From Alphaproteobacteria bacterium (GTDB taxonomy: Bacteria; Pseudomonadota; Alphaproteobacteria; GCA-2731375): DNA of 64,000 nucleotides. The number at the start of each line of letters is the position of its first letter. Within the stretch, counting starts at the first letter, position 1. Under the pieces are notes generated by a model. It was not told the origin of the DNA. It was given only the letters and a program-made list of their open reading frames with translations, and did not search any database. The position numbers were made by a program, and so were the translations under genes. The DNA is taken from contig JADHTB010000021.1 in the NCBI GenBank assembly GCA_016776605.1, forward strand, positions 1-64,000. The letters run 5' to 3'. This document shows, in pieces, positions 57,705 to 64,000 of the stretch.

Positions 57705-58691
57705 ATGGAAACCAGGGCCAATCATGTAATAATCGGGGCTTTTGTCCTGGCCGTCGTCTTCGGCTTATTCGGCTTTGTCCTGTGGCTGGCGAAGATCGAG
57801 ATCGATCAGGAATTCGCCTATTATCGGGTCATTTTTGACGAGGCCGTCTCGGGCCTGTCGATTGGCGGCGACGTGCGCTACAGCGGTATCCCGGTCGGCA
57901 CGGTCACGACAATTGAAATTGCCCCGGACGATCCCAGCCGGGTGCGGGTCACCTTGGAAGTTGCCCGCGGCACCCCGGTCCGGGCCGATACGGTGGCGAA
58001 GTTGGAACTGCAGGGGATCACCGGCGTGGCGTTCGTGCAATTGAGCGGCGGCACGTCCGAGGCAGGGGCGCCAAAGCCGGGGCCGAAAGGCGAACCGCCC
58101 AGCCTCCGCTCGGAACGATCAGCCATTCAGGCCTTCTTTGCCGGCGCGCCTGAATTGATCAACCGGGCGGTTATCCTGATCGATGCGGTGACCAAGCTGG
58201 TTGACCCGGATAACCGCGCTGCATTTAGCCATATTCTGGCCAATGTGGACGATCTGAGCGGGCGTCTGGCCCGGCGCGGGCCCGAGTTGGAGCAGATGCT
58301 GGGCGACTTGCAGCAAATCGCCGGCCGGAGCAACGAATTGATGGGCCGGTTGAACGGCTTAATAGACAGCGCTGACGCCACATTGTCGGTGGCCCGGGGC
58401 ACCTTGAGCACGACCGACGATTTGATTGATGGCGATGTGCGGCAGACCTTGACGGCATTGCGCACCGCCTCGCAGCAGTTCCAGGTGGTAGGCAAGGACC
58501 TGCAAACTCTGGTGGCGGACAACCGCCAGGGTTTGACGGCATTTTCCAACGACGGTTTGTTGGAACTGACCCGGTTCCTGGAAGAAGCGCGGGTGTTGAT
58601 CGCTGCCGTCTCGCGGTTGGTCGAGGATTTGGAAAGCGATCCGGCGCAATTCCTATTTGGTGATCAGCAGGGAGGCTTTAAGGCGGAATGA
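57705..58691 (+). CDS. mlaD: MCE-domain phospholipid transport protein MlaD
   Basis: 328 residues. One N-terminal membrane helix (VIIGAFVLAVVFGLFGFVLW), then an MCE domain (residues ~40-120; VIFDEAVSGLSIGGDVRYSG, KLELQGITGVAFVQLSGGTS). A long helical C-terminal region (about 130-320) is typical of alphaproteobacterial MlaD and much longer than the E. coli form. MlaD hexamers receive lipid from MlaC. Its stop overlaps the next ATG. Confidence 0.94.
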   Translation: METRANHVIIGAFVLAVVFGLFGFVLWLAKIEIDQEFAYYRVIFDEAVSGLSIGGDVRYSGIPVGTVTTIEIAPDDPSRVRVTLEVARGTPVRADTVAKLELQGITGVAFVQLSGGTSEAGAPKPGPKGEPPSLRSERSAIQAFFAGAPELINRAVILIDAVTKLVDPDNRAAFSHILANVDDLSGRLARRGPELEQMLGDLQQIAGRSNELMGRLNGLIDSADATLSVARGTLSTTDDLIDGDVRQTLTALRTASQQFQVVGKDLQTLVADNRQGLTAFSNDGLLELTRFLEEARVLIAAVSRLVEDLESDPAQFLFGDQQGGFKAE

Positions 58692-59338
58692 TGGCAGCAG
58701 CAATGATGATGCCGAGAAAGAGGTGGCTGGCCTGGCTTTGTGTCCTGCCTCTGGCGCTGGGGCTGGCGGGTTGTGAAGGTATCCTGCCAAAATTTGGCGG
58801 CCCGGCGCCGAACCTCTATACCCTGACGCCGAAGAACACCTTCGCCAAGGGCCTGCCGCGGGTCAATTGGCAATTGGTGGTGGGGGAACCCGTCGCCTCC
58901 GGTGGCTTGGATGTCGACCGGATCGCCTTGCGCGCCACGCCCACGGAAATGAAATATTTTGCCGGTGCCCGCTGGACCGAACGGGCCCCGCGCATGGTCC
59001 AGACCCTGTTGGTGGAAAGTTTCGAAAATAGCGGCGCCATTGTCGCCGTTGGGCGCAAGGCCATTGGCCTACGCTCCGACTACAACCTGAATACGGATTT
59101 GCGCGAGTTCCAGGCGGAATATTTTGACGCCAATGGCATCCCCACCATACGGGTGCGTCTGAACGCCAAGCTGATCAAACAGCCCCTACGCGCCATTGTT
59201 GCCTCGAAGACTTTTGAAGCCACCAAAAAGGCCGAGGGCAAGGATATGAGGCAGGTGATCCTGGCCTTTGATAAAGCCTTGGGCAAAGTCCTGCGTCATA
59301 CGGTGGAATGGACCCTGATCCAGCAGGGAAGTCGTTAG
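58688..59338 (+). CDS. ABC-type transport auxiliary lipoprotein (PqiC-like)
   Basis: 216 residues. The lipobox LALGLAGCEG places Cys near residue 29. The domain (NLYTLTPKNTFAKGLPRVNW, RWTERAPRMVQTLLVESFEN, DLREFQAEYFDANGIPTIRV) matches the ABC_trans_aux/PqiC family found beside MCE transporters. It probably anchors or bridges the Mla/MCE complex at the outer membrane. It overlaps mlaD by 4 bases (ATGA), so it belongs to the mla operon. Confidence 0.92.
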   Translation: MMAAAMMMPRKRWLAWLCVLPLALGLAGCEGILPKFGGPAPNLYTLTPKNTFAKGLPRVNWQLVVGEPVASGGLDVDRIALRATPTEMKYFAGARWTERAPRMVQTLLVESFENSGAIVAVGRKAIGLRSDYNLNTDLREFQAEYFDANGIPTIRVRLNAKLIKQPLRAIVASKTFEATKKAEGKDMRQVILAFDKALGKVLRHTVEWTLIQQGSR

Positions 59339-59370
59339 AGTGCGCCGCCCCTCAACCTTGTAGAGCCGCC

Positions 59371-59739
59371 CTATCGGTCAATCGTGTAATCGATTTCATA
59401 GCCGACCGCGGCGCAATCGGCGTAGACATCGGGCTTTTGCACTGATAGGCGCACGCGGGCGATGGCGGCATCGTCCTTGAAGATTATCAGTAGCTCCCGC
59501 GCCAGGCTTTCCAGCAAGTTATAATGCCGGGCCTGGGCCAATGCCATGATCCGGGTTCGGATGGAATCGTAGTTCAAAACCTTGGACAGGTCTTCCCGGG
59601 GGTCGGGCATATCGGGGCGCAGTTCAATTTCCAGATCAATCAATAATTGCTGGGGCCCCTCGCGCTCGTGGGGCAGCACGCCGATGGATACGGGAAAGGA
59701 AAGCTGGTTGAATTTGATACGGTGACCGGTAATGGGCAT
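59371..59739 (-). CDS. folB: Dihydroneopterin aldolase
   Basis: 122 residues. The FolB fold is visible: IKFNQLSFPVSIGVLPHERE, PQQLLIDLEIEL, LSKVLNYDSIRTRIMALAQA, YNLLESLARELLIIF and RVRLSVQKPDV. It cleaves 7,8-dihydroneopterin in folate synthesis. It ends the rph-rdgB-hemW-SDR-folB run, starting 3 bases after the SDR stop. The adjacent SDR is therefore a good candidate for a pterin reductase. Confidence 0.92.
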   Translation of the reverse strand: MPITGHRIKFNQLSFPVSIGVLPHEREGPQQLLIDLEIELRPDMPDPREDLSKVLNYDSIRTRIMALAQARHYNLLESLARELLIIFKDDAAIARVRLSVQKPDVYADCAAVGYEIDYTIDR

Positions 59740-59742
59740 GGC

Positions 59743-60561
59743 TTAATCTTCCGTTAGGAAGGCGACATCACGGGGCAGACCCAGCAGGGACTGGCCGCCG
59801 TCAATGGTGATGACTTCGCCGGTCAGGGCAGGGGCGGCGAGGATGAAACGCAGGGCCGCCACCAATTGTTCCAGGGTGCTGCCCTGGCCCAGGGGGTTCA
59901 GGGCATGCGCGGTCCGAAAGCCCTGCGCTGACTGATTGGTGCTGGGTAGGGTGATGCCGGGGGCGATGCCGCAGACCCTGACCCGTGGCGCCAATTCCAT
60001 GGCCAGCACCTTTGTCGCCCCCAACAGGCCGTATTTGGCGATGGTGTAGGAAAAGAAGTCGGGGTTCAGGGCGAACATCTTGTTGTCCAGCAGGTTAATC
60101 ACCACGCCCACGGCACCATCCTCTAGGCCCTGGGCCTCGAGGTCCCGGGCCGCGAGGTTCCGGGCGAAGTCGCGGGCCAGGAACACCGGCGCCCGCAGAT
60201 TGACCGCCTGATGGTCGTCCCAACTTTTCTGGGTCATGTTCAGCGCCGCATCATTTTCAAATAACGAGGCGTTGTTGATCAAGCAGCACAACGGCGGGGC
60301 GTCCCGGCCGGCGGCGGCGATTAATCCGGCCACCGCGTCGGGATCCCGCAGATCCGCCCGCACCAGATGGCCATGGCCGCCGTGCGCCTGGATTTGCGCC
60401 AACAATGCCTCGGCCTCGGCGCCAGAGCCATGATAATGGATTGCCACATGCCAGCCGTCCGCCGCCAGGGCCTGGGCCATCGCGGCACCGACCCGAATGG
60501 CCCCGCCGGTGATCAGGGCGGATTTATGTGGACTGTCTATTGTCATATTGCTGTTCACCAT
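59743..60561 (-). CDS. Short-chain dehydrogenase, probable pteridine reductase-like
   Basis: 272 residues, classic SDR Rossmann fold. The cofactor-binding Gly motif is slightly changed (ALITGGAIRVGAAMAQALA), then LINNASLFENDAA and the active-site YTIAKYGL (Tyr-x-x-x-Lys). It most resembles PTR1/FolM-type reductases in the GGAIRVG segment, and folB next to it supports pterin chemistry. Substrate not proven. AAGGATGGGG precedes the ATG. Confidence 0.88.
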   Translation of the reverse strand: MVNSNMTIDSPHKSALITGGAIRVGAAMAQALAADGWHVAIHYHGSGAEAEALLAQIQAHGGHGHLVRADLRDPDAVAGLIAAAGRDAPPLCCLINNASLFENDAALNMTQKSWDDHQAVNLRAPVFLARDFARNLAARDLEAQGLEDGAVGVVINLLDNKMFALNPDFFSYTIAKYGLLGATKVLAMELAPRVRVCGIAPGITLPSTNQSAQGFRTAHALNPLGQGSTLEQLVAALRFILAAPALTGEVITIDGGQSLLGLPRDVAFLTED

Positions 60562-60576
60562 GTCCCCATCCTTGGG

Positions 60577-61752
60577 TCAAGGCAACAATTCCGCCAGCAC
60601 CGCGTTCAATACCTGAAGGCCATCGGCACTGGCGGCCAGGTGATCGCCCCGCCACAGCAACAGACCCCCAGCCAATAACCGTTCCAGGCCGGGACCGGCC
60701 AGCCAATCCGCCAGCGGTACGCCGACCTCGGCCAGGAAGGCCGCGCCATCGACACCCTGGGTCAGGCGCATACCCATCATCAACATTTCCGTCGCCCGGT
60801 CTTCTGTCGAGAGCACCGTTTCCGTCGTCCGCCGCTCACCCGCCAGCCAGCCCTCTGGCGAGGTGCGTTGGCTGGTGGCCAGGCGTTGCCCATCAATCAG
60901 CAGCCGGCCATGGGCGCCCGGCCCCAGACCCAGATACTCGCCATAGCGCCAATAGGCCAGATTGTGGCGGCTCTCTTGGCCTGGTGCTGCATGGTTGGAG
61001 ATTTCATAGGCCGGCAGACCCGCCGCCGCGCAAGCCTCCTGGGTCGCCTCGTACAGATCGGCGGCCAGATCGCCATCCGCCGCCTGAATGACGCCGTCAA
61101 AGGCGGTGCCCTTTTCAATGGTCAATTGATACAGCGACAAATGGCTCGGCCCCAGCGCCAGCGCCTGGGCCAGTTCCGCCCGCCACTGTCCGACATCCTG
61201 ACCGGGCCGGGCATAGATCAGGTCGAAATTGCAGCGTGCATAGGTTTCGCGCGCTAATTCCAGGGCGGCCATGGCCTCCCTGGCGTCATGATTGCGGCCC
61301 AGGCGGCGCAAATCTTGATCGTTAAGGGCCTGCACACCCAGGGACAGGCGGTTGACGCCAGCGGCGGCATAGGCGCGAAAGCGGCCGGCCTCCACCGATG
61401 TGGGATTGGCTTCCAAGGTGATTTCCACCCCCTGGTCCAGGCTGCCGTCCGCCCCTCCATTCATGGACCAGTGGCCGGCGATCCGATCCAACAGGGCAGA
61501 GACGGTTTCGGGCGGCATCAGGGACGGCGTGCCGCCGCCGAAAAAGATGCTGCTGACCGTGCGCCCCGGCAACCGTGCGGCGGCCTGGTCTACCTCGTCC
61601 AACAACGCCTTGCGCCAGGCGGCCTGGTCCACCTGATCGCGCACATGGCTGTTGAAATCGCAATAGGGACATTTGGCCAGGCAAAAGGGCCAATGCAGAT
61701 AGATTGCAAAGCCGCGGCTTTGGCCCGGACTATGGTGCCCTGAAACAGCCAT
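60577..61752 (-). CDS. hemW: Radical SAM haem chaperone HemW
   Basis: 391 residues. The radical SAM cluster motif is [11 protein letters not shown] (CxxxCxxC) near residue 28; [28 protein letters not shown] and [18 protein letters not shown] follow, and a HemN_C-type domain ends the protein. HemW inserts haem into respiratory enzymes; it is often mislabelled as coproporphyrinogen oxidase. It overlaps the end of rdgB by 23 bases. Confidence 0.95.
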   Translation of the reverse strand: MAVSGHHSPGQSRGFAIYLHWPFCLAKCPYCDFNSHVRDQVDQAAWRKALLDEVDQAAARLPGRTVSSIFFGGGTPSLMPPETVSALLDRIAGHWSMNGGADGSLDQGVEITLEANPTSVEAGRFRAYAAAGVNRLSLGVQALNDQDLRRLGRNHDAREAMAALELARETYARCNFDLIYARPGQDVGQWRAELAQALALGPSHLSLYQLTIEKGTAFDGVIQAADGDLAADLYEATQEACAAAGLPAYEISNHAAPGQESRHNLAYWRYGEYLGLGPGAHGRLLIDGQRLATSQRTSPEGWLAGERRTTETVLSTEDRATEMLMMGMRLTQGVDGAAFLAEVGVPLADWLAGPGLERLLAGGLLLWRGDHLAASADGLQVLNAVLAELLP

Positions 61753-62332
61753 CGATCAGCTTTTGAAAGGCTACCGCGCGATGGGAAATACGCTGTTTTT
61801 CGTCGTAAGCCATTTCACCGAAAGTCTGGGTATAGCCATCGGGCAGAAACATCGGGTCATAGCCGAAGCCGTCTTCGCCCCGTGGCGGCCAGATCATCTC
61901 GCCATGCACCCGTCCTTCGAAACATTCCGTGTGCCCATTGGGCCAGGCCAAAGCCAGGACGGAAATGAAATAGGCCCTTCGATTGGGGTTTTGGCCCAGC
62001 TTTTCCTGCACCAGGGCCATGGCCGCATGAAAATCCCGTTCCGGCCCGGCCCAGCGGGCCGAATAGATGCCCGGCGCATCATCCAAGGCCGCCACCGCGA
62101 TACCGCTGTCATCGGCCAGGGCCGGCAGCCCGCAGCCCTGGACTGCCGCCTCCGCCTTTAATACGGCGTTGGCGATGAAGCTATCGCCGGTCTCGTCCGG
62201 CTCCGGCAAGTTCAATTCCGCCGCCGAGACGATATCGATGGCAAAGGCCGCCAACAGATCGGCGATTTCGCGCACCTTGCCCGCATTGTGGGAGGCGACA
62301 ACCAGACGCGGCGCGGTAAAGCGTCGGCCCAT
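61730..62332 (-). CDS. rdgB: Non-canonical purine NTP pyrophosphatase RdgB/HAM1
   Basis: 200 residues, full length for the family. Signature pieces: [57 protein letters not shown] and [13 protein letters not shown]. It removes dITP and XTP from the nucleotide pool. ATG at 62332 follows the rph stop by 4 bases. Confidence 0.96.
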   Translation of the reverse strand: MGRRFTAPRLVVASHNAGKVREIADLLAAFAIDIVSAAELNLPEPDETGDSFIANAVLKAEAAVQGCGLPALADDSGIAVAALDDAPGIYSARWAGPERDFHAAMALVQEKLGQNPNRRAYFISVLALAWPNGHTECFEGRVHGEMIWPPRGEDGFGYDPMFLPDGYTQTFGEMAYDEKQRISHRAVAFQKLIDGCFRAP

Positions 62333-62336
62333 TCGC

Positions 62337-63053
62337 CTAAACCTCGATGGCCTGTTTTTGCAGCCCAACCAGATTGCCAATGCCCAGTTCGGCCAAGCTC
62401 AGCAGGCTATCGAATTGCGCCCTGGTAAAGGGGTCTTCTTCCGCCGTGCCCTGAATTTCAACGATGCCGCCATGGCCGGTCAGGACAAAATTGGCGTCTG
62501 CCTGGGCGTTGGAATCCTCGGCATAATCCAGATCCAGCACCGCCGCGTCCTGGTACAGACCGCAACTGACGGCGGCCACATGGTCGGTCAAGGGCAGCTT
62601 TTCGAGCAGCCCCTGTTTCAGCATCCCGGCAAGCGCGATATGCAACGCCACCCAGGCCCCGGTGATGGAGGCGGTGCGGGTGCCGCCGTCGGCCTGGAGA
62701 ACGTCGCAATCGACGCGGATTTGCCGCTCGCCCATGGCCTTCAAATCGGTGACCGCGCGCAGCGAACGGCCGATCAGGCGTTGAATTTCCTGGGTCCGGC
62801 CCGATTGCTTGCCCCGGGCCGCTTCCCGATTCGTGCGGGTATGGGTGGAGCGCGGCAGCATGCCATATTCCGCCGTTACCCAGCCCTGGCCACTGTTGCG
62901 CAAAAACGGCGGCACCCGGTCATCCAGTGATGCCGCGCAGAGCACATGGGTATCGCCAAATCGGACCAGACAGGAGCCTTCCGCGTATTTGGAAAAGCCG
63001 GGTTCCAGGGTGACTTCGCGCAATTGGTCGACGGCGCGGCCTGATGGGCGCAT
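62337..63053 (-). CDS. rph: Ribonuclease PH
   Basis: 238 residues, complete. Family pieces: [44 protein letters not shown]-like [39 protein letters not shown] and [20 protein letters not shown]. It trims tRNA 3' ends by phosphorolysis. It is the first gene of the five-gene minus-strand run and diverges from hrcA. Confidence 0.96.
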   Translation of the reverse strand: MRPSGRAVDQLREVTLEPGFSKYAEGSCLVRFGDTHVLCAASLDDRVPPFLRNSGQGWVTAEYGMLPRSTHTRTNREAARGKQSGRTQEIQRLIGRSLRAVTDLKAMGERQIRVDCDVLQADGGTRTASITGAWVALHIALAGMLKQGLLEKLPLTDHVAAVSCGLYQDAAVLDLDYAEDSNAQADANFVLTGHGGIVEIQGTAEEDPFTRAQFDSLLSLAELGIGNLVGLQKQAIEV

Positions 63054-63143
63054 GCTGTGTTCTCCTTATAAAACCGGGGATAAATTCTGGCGCCCTATCT
63101 AGCTGTCCAGAGCGCCGCCGTCCAGCCTAATTCCGGCTTGCCT

Positions 63144-63210
63144 GGAATTGCTTCGCGATTCTAAGTGGTTGGAAAAATTGCTCTTTTCGAAAAGGTCAGA
63201 GCATATTCAT
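63144..63210. repeat. Partial CTAG repeat between rph and hrcA
   Basis: GGAATTGCTTCGCGATTCTA, AAGTGGTTGGAAAAATTGCTC and AGAGCAT match parts of 54712-54800, but the left third is deleted and the right hairpin is broken. Confidence 0.65.
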
Positions 63211-63265
63211 GCGGGGTAGGCGCGCGGGCCGCGTTGACGTGCCTGGGGGGGGTCCCTACATTGTT

Positions 63266-64000
63266 ATGGCAATGACCATCCAACCACCGCATTTGCCTGA
63301 AATCGGCGCCATGGACCAACGTAACCGCGAAATTTTTCGCGAAGTGGTGGAATCTTTTCTGGAAACCGGCAGCCCGGTCGGCTCCCGCACCCTTTCCCGC
63401 CGTCTGAAAGGCAATCTGTCGCCCGCCTCGATCCGCAACATCATGGCGGATCTGGAGCAGGCGGGACTGCTGCACGCCCCGCATACCTCGGCCGGGCGCC
63501 TGCCCACGGACCGGGGCCTGCGGCTGTTCATCGATGGCTTGTTGGAGCTTGGTGACCTGGGGGAACAGGAACGGGCCGAGATCGAGGCCAATTGCGCCGC
63601 CGCCGGCCGTAGTCTGGAAGATATGCTGATCCAGGCCACGGAAATGCTTTCGGGTCTGTCGGGCTGGGCCGGCCTGGTGATGGCGCCGAAATTGGAATCG
63701 CCCGTGAAGCATCTGGAATTTGTCTCCCTGGGTGATGGCCGGGCCCTGGTGGTGATGGTGGGCGAGTCCGGCGCGGTGGAGAACCGCATTATCGAAGTGC
63801 CCCCTGGTCTGCCTCCCTCGGCCTTGATCGAGGCATCGAATTATTTGAACGCCCGACTGCGTGGCGTTACCCTGGCCGAGGCCCGGCGCGATATTCTGGC
63901 GGAGATAGAGGCGCACCGGGCTGAATTGGACGAGGTGACGGCACGGGTGGTTGAAAGCGGTCTGGCGATTTGGGGCGGCGGCGACCAAAAGCCTACCTTG
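63266..64000 (+). CDS. hrcA: Heat-inducible transcription repressor HrcA (partial)
   Basis: The first 245 codons are in the window and remain open at the right edge. An N-terminal winged helix (MDQRNREIFREVVESFLETG, GSRTLSRRLKGNLSPASIRN, IMADLEQAGLLHAPHTSAGR) is followed by the HrcA dimerisation domain (LPTDRGLRLFIDGLLELGDL). It represses groESL/dnaKJ-type heat-shock genes by binding CIRCE. I saw no CIRCE inverted repeat upstream. The start could be the ATG at 63266 or 63272; neither has a good Shine-Dalgarno. Confidence 0.93.
   Translation, partial: MAMTIQPPHLPEIGAMDQRNREIFREVVESFLETGSPVGSRTLSRRLKGNLSPASIRNIMADLEQAGLLHAPHTSAGRLPTDRGLRLFIDGLLELGDLGEQERAEIEANCAAAGRSLEDMLIQATEMLSGLSGWAGLVMAPKLESPVKHLEFVSLGDGRALVVMVGESGAVENRIIEVPPGLPPSALIEASNYLNARLRGVTLAEARRDILAEIEAHRAELDEVTARVVESGLAIWGGGDQKPTL

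Noticed and set aside
63100..63265. CIRCE element upstream of hrcA
   Set aside because: No TTAGCACTC-N9-GAGTGCTAA-like sequence is present; the gap holds only a partial CTAG repeat.
1..64000. CRISPR arrays, rRNA and tRNA genes
   Set aside because: No regularly spaced direct repeats or recognisable rRNA/tRNA sequences were found; the CTAG repeats are dispersed and palindromic, not an array.

Overview
The window looks like a chromosomal segment of an alphaproteobacterium, most likely of Rhodospirillales type. This is inferred from the moderately high GC content, the rph-rdgB-hemW cluster divergent from hrcA, the Alph_Pro_TM/TSUP pair, the cpa/tad pilus locus, and an Mla lipid-transport system with a fused MlaB-MlaE permease. 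No species can be named. I saw no rRNA or tRNA gene, CRISPR array, prophage or transposase gene.

Layout. 0-6.6 kb: acyl-CoA metabolism (acyl-CoA dehydrogenase, acyl-CoA carboxyltransferase), ApaG, then a GST-like protein / biotinyl carrier / cytochrome P450 / small monooxygenase run. 6.7-13 kb: an MFS transporter, a selenoprotein of the GrdB/PrdB-like reductase family interrupted by an in-frame UGA, a VOC protein, a YihY membrane protein, an exported protein and a soluble double-PAS chemoreceptor. 13-19 kb: a second acyl-CoA carboxyltransferase and a sulfur-related group (TusA-like, CcdA, ArsR regulator, TSUP exporter, Alph_Pro_TM protein). 18.7-32.3 kb: a Flp/Tad pilus locus (flp, cpaA, double-length cpaB, cpaC, cpaD, cpaE, cpaF, tadB, tadC) with a TadD-like/SPOR lipoprotein, a CpaC-N-like protein and a response regulator. 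32.7-35.4 kb: dgcA-dgcN (D-glutamate catabolism) with a gamma carbonic anhydrase. 35.5-39.7 kb: mlaA, a Sel1 protein, mlaC and an inactivated HtrA-like protease. 39.9-47.5 kb: a CHASE2 cyclase, a GAF/HD-GYP phosphodiesterase, a 1081-residue degenerate SF1 helicase-like protein and a cytochrome c. 47.8-53 kb: a CBS-BON protein, a small membrane protein and a TRAP transporter. 53-64 kb: a YhhN protein, a luciferase-like oxidoreductase, a hydroxypyruvate isomerase-like protein, mlaE-F-D plus an auxiliary lipoprotein, folB, an SDR, hemW, rdgB, rph and the start of hrcA.

The Mla genes in the two clusters (35-39 and 56-59 kb) together cover most parts of an outer-membrane phospholipid transport system. 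The cyclase, the HD-GYP protein, the degenerate GGDEF regulator and a CRP-like site upstream of flp suggest nucleotide signalling near the pilus genes.

The most unusual items are: the UGA-containing selenoprotein with a perfect 7-bp SECIS-like hairpin just after the UGA; a dispersed palindromic repeat bounded by CTAG, four copies of which are exactly 105 bp; the repeated use of that repeat's CTAG end as a gene stop codon; a 145-bp inverted-repeat element inserted into one repeat copy with a 7-bp direct repeat at its ends; and catalytically degenerate proteins (helicase-like, HtrA-like, GGDEF-like).
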